Assembly (NCBI RefSeq): GCF_000478605.2
Contig: NZ_ASHX02000001.1
Location: 4,169,001 to 4,233,000, forward strand
From: Streptomyces thermolilacinus SPC6
Lineage (GTDB): Bacteria; Actinomycetota; Actinomycetes; Streptomycetales; Streptomycetaceae
Direction of reading: 5' to 3'
Length of the DNA stretch: 64,000 nt
The translations under genes were made by a program, and so were the position numbers. The notes under the pieces are model-generated. The model saw nothing but the letters and a program-made list of their open reading frames with translations. It searched no databases and was not told the origin of the DNA. The first letter of the stretch is position 1; every line of letters starts with the position of its first letter. This document shows positions 1 through 7,356 of this stretch, one piece after another.

Positions 1-30
1 CAGCGCGAAGCCCTCGAAACGACGCTCTGA
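1..30 (+). CDS. 3' end of upstream gene, possibly RNase PH
   Basis: Only nine codons and a TGA stop are inside the window; the visible end reads REALETTL. In Streptomyces the gene before rdgB is usually rph (RNase PH, 3' trimming of tRNA), so the identity rests on expected gene order, not on the sequence. A strong hairpin follows at 75-104. Confidence 0.4.
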   Translation, partial: QREALETTL

Positions 31-74
31 CACCGTGGGCAACCGAGCCGCCACCCAACGGCGTCTCACCCGAC

Positions 75-104
75 ACGGGCGTGCGGAAGGTACCGTACGC
101 CCGT
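75..104 (+). terminator. Rho-independent-like terminator hairpin
   Basis: ACGGGCGTGCGG (75-86) pairs with CCGTACGCCCGT (93-104) around a 6-base loop, with one G-U pair. No T-run follows, as is usual in this GC-rich genus. It would end the transcript of the truncated first gene before the lipoprotein gene at 131. Confidence 0.6.
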
Positions 105-130
105 AACCAGCCAGGGGAGGACACCCGCTC

Positions 131-520
131 ATGCGCCGTCACCGCCGCACCCGCACCACCGCCTTCGTCACCGGCACCGCGCTCGCCGCCGCCCTGACCC
201 TCACCGGATGCGGCGCCCTCGACACGGCGGTCGGCTGCGTCAAGGCCGCCGACGCCATCGCCACCAGCGTCGACCGCCTCACCCAGGCGGCCTCCAACGC
301 CGGCGACCCGACGCAGATCGAAGAGTCCCTCAACGCCATCGACAAGGAGCTCGCCGGCCTCAAGGACTCGACCGGCAACGCCGACCTGTCCAAGGCCGTG
401 GACGACCTGTCGAAGGGCGTCGAGGAAGTCCGCACCAGCGTCAAGAACGGCGACACGACCCCCGACCTCACGCCCGTCACCAGCGCGGCCGCCGAAGTCG
501 GCAAGGTCTGCACGCCGTAA
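131..520 (+). CDS. Small secreted lipoprotein
   Basis: A 129-residue protein. The N-terminus is very basic (MRRHRRTR), then comes a hydrophobic segment and the lipobox LTGC with Cys27, so export and lipidation at the outer face of the membrane are expected. The mature part is alpha-helical in character, with spaced hydrophobic residues and many Asp/Glu/Lys, ending in VCTP; it contains Cys36 and a Cys near the end that could form a disulfide. No enzyme motif is visible. A GGGGAGG ribosome binding site lies upstream of the ATG. It sits between the probable rph and rdgB, but the hairpin before it suggests its own promoter. Function is unknown. Confidence 0.8.
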   Translation: MRRHRRTRTTAFVTGTALAAALTLTGCGALDTAVGCVKAADAIATSVDRLTQAASNAGDPTQIEESLNAIDKELAGLKDSTGNADLSKAVDDLSKGVEEVRTSVKNGDTTPDLTPVTSAAAEVGKVCTP

Positions 521-572
521 AACCGCGCCCCCACCCCGCAGGCGCGCCCCACCCGGGCGCGCCCCCGGGGAA

Positions 573-656
573 CCGGGGAGACACTCCTGCCCTCGGGGAG
601 CCGGGGAGGTGTCCCGCGCCTCCGGGCACCGGGGAGAACACCCCGCGCCCCCGGGG
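573..656. repeat. Three imperfect 28-bp tandem units
   Basis: CCGGGGAG recurs at 573, 601 and 629, exactly 28 bases apart, and the rest of each unit is G/C-rich and only partly conserved. The block lies between the lipoprotein stop and the rdgB start and does not look coding. Confidence 0.55.
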
Positions 657-716
657 GCCACGCGCCGACCCCGGACCCGGACCACCCCCCACCCGCGTCC
701 CGCGATACTGGACGGC

Positions 717-1319
717 ATGACCCGCCTGATCCTCGCCACCCGCAACGCCGGGAAGATCACCGAACTCCGCGCCATCCTCGCCGACGCCGGGCTCACCCAC
801 GAGCTCGTCGGCGCCGACGCCTACCCCGACGTCCCCGACGTCAAGGAGACCGGCGTCACCTTCGCGGAGAACGCGCTCCTCAAGGCCCGCGCCCTCGCCC
901 AGGCCACCGGCCACCCGGCCGTCGCCGACGACTCCGGCCTCTGCGTGGACGTCCTCGGCGGCGCGCCCGGCATCTTCTCCGCCCGCTGGGCCGGCCGCCA
1001 CGGCGACGACAAGGCCAACCTCGACCTGCTCCTCGCCCAGCTCTCCGACATCGACGCCCCGCACCGCGCCGCCCACTTCGCGTGCGCCGCCGCCCTCGCC
1101 CTGCCGGACGGCACCGAACGCGTCGTGGAGGGCCGCCTCGACGGCACCCTCCGCCACACCCCCGCGGGCACCGGCGGCTTCGGCTACGACCCGGTCCTCC
1201 AGCCCGACGGCGAAACCCGCACCTGCGCCGAGCTGACCCCCGACGAGAAGAACGCCATCAGCCACCGCGGCAAGGCCTTCCGCGCCCTGGCCCCGGTCGT
1301 CCGCGAACTGCTGGGCTGA
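717..1319 (+). CDS. rdgB: XTP/dITP diphosphatase (non-canonical purine NTP pyrophosphatase)
   Basis: A 200-residue RdgB/HAM1 family protein that hydrolyses XTP, dITP and ITP to the monophosphates and pyrophosphate, keeping deaminated purines out of DNA and RNA. Family signatures are present: the N-terminal LATRNAGKITEL nucleotide-binding segment, TFAENALLKA, the catalytic-loop region ADDSGLCVDVLGGAPG, and the C-terminal GFGYDPVL and SHRGKAFRAL motifs. Length is normal. The in-frame region upstream is G/C-rich non-family sequence, so the ATG at 717 is taken as the start. A GATACT hexamer lies 7 bases before this ATG, so transcription may be leaderless. A perfect hairpin follows the stop. Confidence 0.96.
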   Translation: MTRLILATRNAGKITELRAILADAGLTHELVGADAYPDVPDVKETGVTFAENALLKARALAQATGHPAVADDSGLCVDVLGGAPGIFSARWAGRHGDDKANLDLLLAQLSDIDAPHRAAHFACAAALALPDGTERVVEGRLDGTLRHTPAGTGGFGYDPVLQPDGETRTCAELTPDEKNAISHRGKAFRALAPVVRELLG

Positions 1320-1326
1320 GCGCACG

Positions 1327-1362
1327 CGAAGAGGGGCCGCCCGATCGGACGGCCCCTCTTCG
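1327..1362. terminator. Two-way terminator between rdgB and tRNA-Leu
   Basis: CGAAGAGGGGCCG (1327-1339) and CGGCCCCTCTTCG (1350-1362) form a perfect 13-bp stem with a 10-base loop. It follows rdgB on the plus strand and also sits 4 bases beyond the 3' end of the tRNA on the minus strand, so it can serve both. Confidence 0.85.
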
Positions 1363-1366
1363 ATTG

Positions 1367-1450
1367 TGCGGCCGGTGGGACTCGAACCCACATGGGCCAA
1401 CGCCCAGAGGCACCTAAAACCTCCGCTTATGCCAATTCAGCAACGGCCGC
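1367..1450 (-). tRNA. tRNA-Leu (anticodon UAG)
   Basis: On the minus strand the acceptor arms GCGGCCG and CGGCCGC pair perfectly. The D-arm, a long class II variable arm (TGGGCGTTGGCCC) and a T-arm with GTTCGAG are present. The anticodon loop TTTAGGT gives anticodon TAG, reading CUA leucine codons, which are rare in Streptomyces. CCA is not encoded. Confidence 0.95.
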
Positions 1451-1486
1451 GTGTGCCCGCCATGCTACCGGGGAAGCGGTGGGCGT

Positions 1487-2143
1487 CTACGTGGCCCGCC
1501 TGTTTCCGCCCCGGCACCACGTTCCGGTGATCGCATGGCAGTTGGGGCACAGCAGCCGCAGGTTCCCGCGCCGGTCGTCGCTCCAGTCGCCGTTGACGTG
1601 GTCGACCTCCAGCGTCATGGGCCGCCCCAGCCATTCGGGCCCCGCCCCGCACTCGGCGCACACCTCCGGTACGCCGGTCTCGCGCAGCGCGCGGCGCAGC
1701 AGATGGGTCCTGGTCCGGCGCTTGGCGTCGTGCTTGACCAGGATGTCCTCGGGGCGTCTGGCCGGTGTCGCACCCCGCTTGCCCCGCCCGTGCGCCTGTC
1801 CGAGGAAATGCTGGGTGGAGAGGCCTTCATCGGCGGTCCACTGGCGGAACCTCGCCCGCTGGGTGCGGCTGTCCGGCCGGCCCAGACGGCGCAGTGCCTC
1901 CGCCACGGATACGGAAGCGGCGACCGCCTCCCGCAGTTCGCAGGGCGTCGGCCGGCCTGGGACCGCGTCGGGGGCGAAGTGCGAGATGTCGATGCCGAAC
2001 CGGGCGAACCGCCTGGTCAGGTATCTGCGGAGCTTGCCGTACGGCGGCGTGCCGAAGAAGGCTATGACCTCGTCCAGGTCGGTGCACTGCTCGGCCGCCT
2101 GGGCCAGCCGCTCCCGGGTGTAGCGCACGCCACCACCGCTCAC
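1487..2143 (-). CDS. HNH endonuclease, downstream paralog of a tandem pair
   Basis: A 218-residue protein with a GTG start that overlaps the stop of the upstream paralog by four bases (GTGA). It has two N-terminal modules of about 50 residues, each ending in an ISHF- or TQHF-like tag (about residues 8-56 and 66-113), then a zinc-framed HNH domain: CAEC (162-165), LEVDHVNGDW with Asp181-His182, and LLCPNCH (198-203). The upstream gene has the same plan, so this is a tandem duplication. HNH nucleases cut DNA with a histidine-metal centre; the modules look like small helix-turn-helix units that could read DNA. No methylase, portal or terminase gene is nearby, so the role is open: stand-alone restriction-like, homing or repair. 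Confidence 0.85.
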   Translation of the reverse strand: MSGGGVRYTRERLAQAAEQCTDLDEVIAFFGTPPYGKLRRYLTRRFARFGIDISHFAPDAVPGRPTPCELREAVAASVSVAEALRRLGRPDSRTQRARFRQWTADEGLSTQHFLGQAHGRGKRGATPARRPEDILVKHDAKRRTRTHLLRRALRETGVPEVCAECGAGPEWLGRPMTLEVDHVNGDWSDDRRGNLRLLCPNCHAITGTWCRGGNRRAT

Positions 2144-2793
2144 GAGGCGCCTCCCCGGGTGGCCCGCTTGCCACGGCCCCGGTAACCATCGGTGACCGAA
2201 TGGCAGTTGGGGCACAAGAAGCGCAGGTTCCCCATCCGGTTGTCCCGCCAGTCCCCGTTGACGTGGTCCACCTCCAGGGTCAGGGGCCTGCCCCGCCAGA
2301 CCGGACCCGCGCCGCACAGCGCGCACCGCTTCGACACGCCCAGCGCGGTCATCGCCCAGGTGAGCCGGTCGCCCGGGACGCGCCTGGCCCAGTGGGAGGG
2401 CTGCTGGACGAGGACCTGCTCCGGCGTCCGGTGACGCCAGGGCCTGCCGCGACCGTTCGGTGCCCGGAAGTGCGAGGTGTCGATGCCGTACGCGCGTATG
2501 CGACGGCTGATGTGCGCGTGGTGGCCGCCGACGACCCCGAGGCCGAGGTGGCGCAGTACCTCGCACATGTTCGTGGATGCCGAGACGGCCGCCTGGAGGG
2601 TGTCCCTGGTCCACCTCACCCCCTCCCGTTCGAAGTGCGAGGTGTCCACCCCGAGCCGCCTCATCCGCTCCCTGAGATAGCGGCGAGAGGGGCTTTCCGG
2701 ATCGACCCCCAGTCTCGTCAGGGCCTCCGACAGTGTTCGTGCCCCGCGAGCGGCCTCCTCGAGGCGCTCCTTCGTGTACGGACTGACCCCCAT
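2140..2793 (-). CDS. HNH endonuclease, upstream paralog of a tandem pair
   Basis: A 217-residue protein. The ATG is preceded by GGGGAGGGGG. Two N-terminal repeats end in GVDTSHF (48-54) and GIDTSHF (103-109), each preceded by an Arg-rich helix, which suggests tandem DNA-reading modules. The C-terminal HNH domain has CALC (157-160), LEVDHVNGDW with Asp176-His177, and LCPNCH (193-198), so both metal-binding knuckles and the catalytic His are intact. It is translationally coupled to its paralog downstream. A perfect 9-bp inverted repeat lies about 60 bases upstream of the start. Nothing else in the neighbourhood points to a phage. Confidence 0.87.
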   Translation of the reverse strand: MGVSPYTKERLEEAARGARTLSEALTRLGVDPESPSRRYLRERMRRLGVDTSHFEREGVRWTRDTLQAAVSASTNMCEVLRHLGLGVVGGHHAHISRRIRAYGIDTSHFRAPNGRGRPWRHRTPEQVLVQQPSHWARRVPGDRLTWAMTALGVSKRCALCGAGPVWRGRPLTLEVDHVNGDWRDNRMGNLRFLCPNCHSVTDGYRGRGKRATRGGAS

Positions 2794-2852
2794 GCGTGCC
2801 CCCTCCCCGTCCGGCCGGCTGTTCGTGGCCTCGCACGGAACAACGAACCGAC

Positions 2853-2874
2853 TATCGGACGGTCACGTCCGATA
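2853..2874. promoter_or_regulatory. Perfect 9-bp inverted repeat upstream of the HNH pair
   Basis: TATCGGACG (2853-2861), GTCA spacer, CGTCCGATA (2866-2874). It is AT-richer than its surroundings and lies about 60 bases before the first HNH start, so an operator is likely; no regulator gene is adjacent. It is separate from the hairpin at 2879-2921. Confidence 0.5.
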
Positions 2875-2878
2875 AGCG

Positions 2879-2921
2879 GAACGGCCCGTACCGCCGGGTG
2901 TGGAGGCGGTGCGGGCCGTTC
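2879..2921 (-). terminator. Terminator downstream of bcp
   Basis: GAACGGCCCGTACCGCC (2879-2895) pairs with GGCGGTGCGGGCCGTTC (2905-2921), 17 bp with one G-U pair and a 9-base loop. It lies 16 bases after the bcp stop on the minus strand. Confidence 0.85.
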
Positions 2922-2936
2922 GGGTGGGGCGGGGGC

Positions 2937-3404
2937 TCAGATGCCCAGGTCCTTGATGATCTTGGCTACGTGGCCGGTGGCCTTGACGTTGTACAGGGCG
3001 CGCTCGACCTTGCCGTCCTCGTCCACGACGACCGTCGAGCGGATGACGCCCGTCACGGTCTTGCCGTACAGCTTCTTCTCGCCGTACGCGCCGTAGGCCT
3101 CCAGGACCTTCTTCTCCGGGTCGCCGACCAGGGTGACCTTCAGGTCCTCCTTCTCCCGGAACTTCGCCAGCTTCTCCGGCTTGTCCGGCGACACGCCGAT
3201 GACGTCGTACCCGGCGTCGGCGAGCAGCTCCAGGTTGTCGGTGAAGTCGCACGCCTGCTTGGTGCAGCCGGGCGTGAGCGCCGCCGGGTAGAAGTAGACG
3301 ATGACCTTGCGGCCCTTGTGGTCCGCGAGCGAGACGTCGTTGCCGTCCGCGTCGGGCAGGGTGAAGGCGGGGGCGGTGTCGCCGGGCTGCAGTCGCTCGC
3401 TCAT
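2937..3404 (-). CDS. bcp: Thioredoxin-dependent peroxiredoxin, Bcp/PrxQ type
   Basis: A 155-residue peroxiredoxin that reduces H2O2 and organic peroxides using thioredoxin. It has the thioredoxin-fold start PGDTAPAFTLPDADG and the active-site segment PAALTPGC, giving PxxxTxxC with the peroxidatic Cys47. Cys52 five residues on is the resolving cysteine of the atypical 2-Cys BCP group. The C-terminal VIRSTVVVDEDGKV strand pair is typical. Length is normal. The ATG at 3404 starts the conserved MSERLQPGDTAP; longer in-frame extensions upstream run antisense to other genes and are not credible. It is monocistronic with its own terminator. Confidence 0.95.
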   Translation of the reverse strand: MSERLQPGDTAPAFTLPDADGNDVSLADHKGRKVIVYFYPAALTPGCTKQACDFTDNLELLADAGYDVIGVSPDKPEKLAKFREKEDLKVTLVGDPEKKVLEAYGAYGEKKLYGKTVTGVIRSTVVVDEDGKVERALYNVKATGHVAKIIKDLGI

Positions 3405-3549
3405 GGCTGTGGCTCTCCTCGGGGGCGGGTGCGGGCGGTACCCGACCGAGCCTAACGGGGGGTCTGGGACAGCCCCGGGCCGGTCGAGCTGACAAACTGT
3501 CCATGACGAAGCGAACCGGAGATCCACGACCACCAACGGAGGCAGCTCG

Positions 3550-3873
3550 GTGTCGGACGACAGGACCCCCGCGCAGATCGAGGCGGACATCGTCCGCCGG
3601 CGCGAGCAGCTCGCCGTCACGCTCGACGAGATCGGCGTACGGGTGCACCCGAAGACGATCATCGGTGACGCGAAGGCGAAGGTGGCCTCGACGGTGGACG
3701 AGACGGCCGGCCGGGCCTTCGTCGCCGTGAACCGGATGGTGACCGACGTGCGGGCCCGGTTCGTGGACGAGCAGGGCGCGCCGCGGCTGGAGCGGGTGGT
3801 GCCGGTGGCGCTGCTCGCGGTGGGTGTGATCGGGCTGATCGCGGTGTCGTCGTCGCGGAAGCACCGGCGCTGA
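3550..3873 (+). CDS. DUF3618 family membrane-anchored protein
   Basis: A 107-residue protein. The N-terminal half carries the DUF3618 pattern RTPAQIEADIVRRREQL with a following VHPKTIIGDAKAKV segment, a charged and probably helical region. One hydrophobic segment near residues 83-101 (VVPVALLAVGVIGLIAV) is followed by a basic tail (SSRKHRR). The layout suggests a cytoplasmic coiled helix tethered by a C-terminal membrane helix. The GTG start follows a GGAGGCAGCTCG site. It lies divergent from bcp, with the GroES-like gene downstream on the same strand. No biochemical function is known for the family. Confidence 0.8.
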   Translation: MSDDRTPAQIEADIVRRREQLAVTLDEIGVRVHPKTIIGDAKAKVASTVDETAGRAFVAVNRMVTDVRARFVDEQGAPRLERVVPVALLAVGVIGLIAVSSSRKHRR

Positions 3874-3929
3874 GGGTCCGCCGGGCCCCTCGGGCGGGGG
3901 CGGGGGCGCGGGGCAGGTAAGTTCGTGGG

Positions 3930-4268
3930 GTGAGCGAGAACACCCACGACAAGTTGCCCATCCGGATGCTGCACGACCGGGTGCTGGTCCGGTCCGACGT
4001 TCCCGAGGGCGAGCGGCGCTCGGGAGGCGGCATCCTCATCCCGGCGACCGCCGCGGTAGGCCGCAGGCTGGCCTGGGCCGAGGTGGTCGCGGTCGGTCAG
4101 AACGTCCGTACCGTGGAGCCCGGTGACCGGGTCCTGTACGACCCGGAGGACCGGGCCGAGGTGGAGGTGCGGGGGGTGGCGTACGTGCTGATGCGCGAGC
4201 GTGACCTGCACGCGGTGGCCGCGGACCGTTTCGAGGGCTCCGAGGATTCGACGGGGCTCTATCTCTGA
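3930..4268 (+). CDS. GroES-like co-chaperonin family protein
   Basis: A 112-residue Cpn10-fold protein. The segment PIRMLHDRVLVRSDVPEG matches the first beta strand of GroES. The mobile-loop region is shortened to ERRSGGGILIPATAAVG, followed by AEVVAVGQNVRTVEPGDRVLYDP as in Cpn10. The C-terminus extends beyond a normal GroES. There is no groEL here, and Streptomyces keep their main groES-groEL operons elsewhere, so this is a paralog with an unproved chaperonin partner. The GTG start lies 56 bases after the DUF3618 stop, so co-transcription is possible. Confidence 0.85.
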   Translation: MSENTHDKLPIRMLHDRVLVRSDVPEGERRSGGGILIPATAAVGRRLAWAEVVAVGQNVRTVEPGDRVLYDPEDRAEVEVRGVAYVLMRERDLHAVAADRFEGSEDSTGLYL

Positions 4269-4318
4269 TCGTCTCTCCGCCTACGGGTGCCCCGTGGTGG
4301 TTGCTACCGTGGAGGGCA

Positions 4319-4360
4319 CCCGACGAGACGCGCCGTACCGGGGCAAGGCAAAGACGACGC
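4319..4360 (+). promoter_or_regulatory. Guanidine-III (ykkC-III) riboswitch aptamer
   Basis: The 42-nt segment carries the invariant class blocks ACGAG, GCGCCGUAC and AAGACG in the right order and spacing. The first stem is CCCG/CGGG (4319-4322 with 4338-4341), covarying from the CCGG/CCGG I recall for the Thermobifida fusca example. GCGCCGU (4330-4336) pairs with ACGACGC (4354-4360), with one C-A mismatch. It sits 39 bases before sugE, a guanidinium exporter family controlled by this riboswitch class. Confidence 0.83.
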
Positions 4361-4398
4361 ACACCGGTGAGGTCTCCTGTCGGAAGGTGTGTGTCGTC
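4353..4398 (+). promoter_or_regulatory. Riboswitch expression platform hiding the sugE ribosome binding site
   Basis: GACGACGCACACC (4353-4365) can pair over 13 positions with GGTGTGTGTCGTC (4386-4398), one pair being G-U. The 5' arm includes the 3' strand of the aptamer's second stem; the 3' arm takes in the end of the GGAAGG Shine-Dalgarno (4382-4387) and runs up to the ATG at 4399. Aptamer folding and this sequestering stem exclude each other, so ligand binding should expose the start. Confidence 0.7.
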
Positions 4399-4719
4399 AT
4401 GGCCTGGGTTCTGCTGGTGGTCGCCGGTCTGCTGGAGGTCGGCTGGTCGGTGGGGATGAAGTACACGGACGGGTTCACGCGGCTGTGGCCGAGTGTGGCG
4501 ACCTGTCTGGGGATCGTCGCGAGCATGGTGCTGCTGGCCCAGGCGACGAGGACGCTGCCGATCGGCACGGCGTACGGGGTGTGGGTGGGCATCGGCGCGG
4601 CCGGTGCGGCGGTGGTGGGGATGGTGGTGCTGGGTGAGCCGGTGACGGCCGCCCGGATCTTCTTCGTCTGTCTGCTGCTGGTGGCGGTGGTGGGGCTCAA
4701 GGCCACGTCGGGCCACTGA
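4399..4719 (+). CDS. sugE: SugE-type small multidrug resistance guanidinium exporter
   Basis: A 106-residue SMR-family protein with four hydrophobic helices. The essential membrane glutamate is Glu13 in LLEVGWSVGMK. The SugE/Gdx signature continues with GTAYGVWVGIGAAGA in helix 3 and ends in the hydrophobic stretch FFVCLLLVAVVGLK. Gdx proteins exchange guanidinium for protons as antiparallel dimers in the cytoplasmic membrane. The guanidine-III riboswitch directly upstream strongly supports guanidinium as the real substrate rather than quaternary ammonium compounds. The ATG at 4399 is chosen because the expression platform ends there. It is monocistronic; the next gene converges on it. Confidence 0.93.
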   Translation: MAWVLLVVAGLLEVGWSVGMKYTDGFTRLWPSVATCLGIVASMVLLAQATRTLPIGTAYGVWVGIGAAGAAVVGMVVLGEPVTAARIFFVCLLLVAVVGLKATSGH

Positions 4720-4746
4720 GCCCCCACCTGCGGGGTCGGGCGGTCG

Positions 4747-7308
4747 TCACTCGATGATCTGGATGCCGTCCCCGGCGGGCTGCGGCCCGGGGTGTCCCGG
4801 CTCGCCGGGCCGTACGGGCTGTGCGGGCTGCCCTGGTCGTGCGAACTGGTGCCGGGGCCGGTCGTCGGTGGCGTTCCCGGTCGTGCTCTCGGCGCCCGCC
4901 TCCTCCGTGAGGTCCTCCGGTTCCGCCTCTTCCCGGATCTCGGCGCCTTCCGCGATCCTCAGGTCGAAGTCGCGGGCCGGGGTGCCGTCGAGGGCGGTGC
5001 CCGTGTAGTGGGCCCACACCTCGGCGGGGGCGCCGCCGCCGTTGACGCGGGGCATGCCCATCGCGCCGTACAGGGGTTTCTGCGCGCCGGTCTTGGGGTC
5101 CTGGCCCATCAGGGCGACGACGGTGGCCAGGTCGGGGGTGTATCCGGCGAACCAGGCGGCCTTGTCGTCCTCGGCGGTGCCGGTCTTGCCCGCGGCGGGG
5201 CGGCCGACGGCGCGGGCGGCGGTGCCGGTGCCGCCTTCGACGACGCCGCGCAGGACGGCGGTGGTCGTGTCGGCGGCTTCGCGGCTGACGGCCTGCCGGG
5301 TGCCTGATCCGGCGGCGGGCAGGGGGAGTGCCTGGTCGCCGGCCGGGTCGATCCGTTCGACCTTCTCGACGAGCGAGTAGAGGCCGCGTTTGCCGTGGTT
5401 GGCGAGGGTGGCGTACGCCTCGGCCATGTCGAGGACGCTGGCCGTGGCGGGGCCGAGCGCGATGGACGGGGACGCGGTGAGGTCGGGGGTGTCGGCGGGC
5501 AGGCCGAGCGCGATGGCGGTGCGGCGTACCTTCTTGGGCCCGACGTCCACGGCGAGCTGCGCGTACACGGCGTTGACGGACCGGTCGGTGGCGGTGTGGA
5601 GGGGGATGCCGCCGTAGCTGACGTCGTCCTCGTTGGCGGGGGCGTACGCCTTGCCGGTCCAGCCTTCGACGGGGCGTTTGTTGGTGCCGTCGTAGACGGT
5701 GTTGGGGGTGATGGCCTCGCCGCCCTGGGTGGTGGCGCCGTGGGCGACGGCGGAGGCGAGGACGAACGGCTTGAAGGTGGAGCCGACCTGGTAGTCGCGG
5801 CGGGTCGCGTTGTTCACGTACTGGCGGGTGTAGTCCACGCCGCCGTAGAGGGCGACGACCTTGCCGGTGGAGGGCTCGATGGAGGCGCCGCCGACGCGGA
5901 CGTACCGGTCGGCCGGGTTGTTCTCGGGGTCGAGCCGGTCCAGGACCTGCTGCCGTACGGCTTCGGCGAAGGCGTCCATGCGGTCTTCGCGCAGGGTGGT
6001 GGTGATGCGGTAGCCGCCGGCGGCGAGGGCCTTCTGGGAGAGGATGCCGTGGCGGGCGAGGAAGGAGTTGACGGCCTGGACGGCGTAGCCGCGCTGCCCG
6101 GCGAGCCCTGCGGCGGGGCGGGAGGGGAGGACGTCGGGGAAGCGGAGGGCGGCGCGCTGGGCGCGGGGCAGCCAGCCCTCCTGGACCATGGCGTCGAGTA
6201 CGTAGTTCCAGCGGGCCTCGGCGCGGGCGCGGTTGGCGGGGCGGGCGCCGACGTCGTAGGCGCTGGGGGCGTTGAGCAGGGAGGCGAGGTACGCGCTCTC
6301 GGCGGTGTCGAGGTCCTGGACGTCCTTGCCGTAGTAGGCCTGGGCGGCTGCCTGGGCGCCGTAGGCGTTGCGGCCGTAGTAGCTGGTGTTGAGATAGCCC
6401 TCGAGGATGTGCTCCTTGGACTTGGCGCGGTCCAGTTTGATGGCGATGAAGAACTCCTTCACCTTGCGGGTGACGGTGCGTTCCTGGCCCAGGTAGTAGT
6501 TCTTGACGTACTGCTGGGTGATGGTGGAACCGCCCTGGGTGCCCTTGCCGGTGACGGTGTTCCAGGAGGCGCGGAGCATGGCCCCGGCGTCCACTCCGGG
6601 CTCGGTGTAGAAGTCGCGGTCCTCGGCGGCGAGCACGGCCTGCCGCAGGGGGCGGGGGACGCGGCTGAGGGGGACGCTCTCGCGGTTGACCTGGCCGGCC
6701 TGGGCGAGGGGGCTGCCGTCGGCGTACAGGTAGACGTTGGCCTGGGCGGTCGCGGTGGCGTTGGCGGGCGGGATCTCGATGAGGTGGTACCCGGCGAGGA
6801 ATCCGCCGCCGAGGAGGAGCACGAGGAGGAGCAGGCCGCCGAGGGCCATCCTCCAGGTGGGGACGGCGCGGCGCCATCCGGTGCGCGGGGGCCGGGGAGG
6901 CTTCTTCCCGGCCTTGTCGGCGGGGCGGGGTGTTTCGGTCTCTCCCGTCCGGTCGGCCTTGCCGGCGCGGCCGGGCTGTTCGGGGTGTTCGGTCTTTTCG
7001 GTCCGGTCGGCCTTCCCGGACGGTTCGGCCTTCCCGGTCCGTTCGGCCTGTCCAGTCCGGTCGGTCCTTCCGGACGGTCCGGCATTTCCGGTGCGGTCGG
7101 TCTTCTCCGTCCTCCGGGTCTGCGCGGTTCCCGCGGCCTTCTCGGTCCGCTCGGTCGGCTCGGTCGGCCGGGACTTCTCGCGCCGCTTGCCGCGGCTTTC
7201 GGTGGGGGTGGGAGGGGCGTCGGCCTCGCCCTGGTTCTGGACGGTGGGGTCACGGGGCTCCCAGCCCCGGCCCGGCTCGGCGGGGGGCTGCGGCGGGGCG
7301 TCGCTCAC
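4747..7308 (-). CDS. Class A penicillin-binding protein (glycosyltransferase plus transpeptidase)
   Basis: An 853-residue bifunctional peptidoglycan synthase. Residues 1-150 form a cytoplasmic tail rich in Pro, Lys, Arg, Thr and Gly with repeated RTG/TEK/GKA words. One membrane helix lies at about 154-175. The GT51 domain begins with AAEDRDF (Glu229) and GTQGGSTITQQ (256-266). The transpeptidase domain has STFK (510-513, Ser nucleophile), SVN (577-579) and KTGTAEDD (708-715). The C-terminus is acidic, then Pro-rich. It polymerises lipid II and cross-links stem peptides outside the membrane. The GTG at 7308 is preferred because GGAG lies at normal spacing; an upstream GTG at 7371 adds 21 residues but has its ribosome site directly against it. 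Confidence 0.94.
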   Translation of the reverse strand: MSDAPPQPPAEPGRGWEPRDPTVQNQGEADAPPTPTESRGKRREKSRPTEPTERTEKAAGTAQTRRTEKTDRTGNAGPSGRTDRTGQAERTGKAEPSGKADRTEKTEHPEQPGRAGKADRTGETETPRPADKAGKKPPRPPRTGWRRAVPTWRMALGGLLLLVLLLGGGFLAGYHLIEIPPANATATAQANVYLYADGSPLAQAGQVNRESVPLSRVPRPLRQAVLAAEDRDFYTEPGVDAGAMLRASWNTVTGKGTQGGSTITQQYVKNYYLGQERTVTRKVKEFFIAIKLDRAKSKEHILEGYLNTSYYGRNAYGAQAAAQAYYGKDVQDLDTAESAYLASLLNAPSAYDVGARPANRARAEARWNYVLDAMVQEGWLPRAQRAALRFPDVLPSRPAAGLAGQRGYAVQAVNSFLARHGILSQKALAAGGYRITTTLREDRMDAFAEAVRQQVLDRLDPENNPADRYVRVGGASIEPSTGKVVALYGGVDYTRQYVNNATRRDYQVGSTFKPFVLASAVAHGATTQGGEAITPNTVYDGTNKRPVEGWTGKAYAPANEDDVSYGGIPLHTATDRSVNAVYAQLAVDVGPKKVRRTAIALGLPADTPDLTASPSIALGPATASVLDMAEAYATLANHGKRGLYSLVEKVERIDPAGDQALPLPAAGSGTRQAVSREAADTTTAVLRGVVEGGTGTAARAVGRPAAGKTGTAEDDKAAWFAGYTPDLATVVALMGQDPKTGAQKPLYGAMGMPRVNGGGAPAEVWAHYTGTALDGTPARDFDLRIAEGAEIREEAEPEDLTEEAGAESTTGNATDDRPRHQFARPGQPAQPVRPGEPGHPGPQPAGDGIQIIE

Positions 7309-7356
7309 TGGGTCTCCGGCACGGTCGCGGTCATGGTCGTGATCACTGTCCGAATT

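Noticed and set aside
1367..2793. A prophage remnant or integrated element at tRNA-Leu carrying the HNH genes
   Set aside because: The HNH genes lie on the 5' side of the tRNA, no att-like duplication of the tRNA 3' end was seen, and no other phage gene is present.
2937..4211. Long N-terminal extension of Bcp
   Set aside because: The extra 269 residues are opposite the DUF3618 and GroES-like genes; normal Bcp length starts at 3404.
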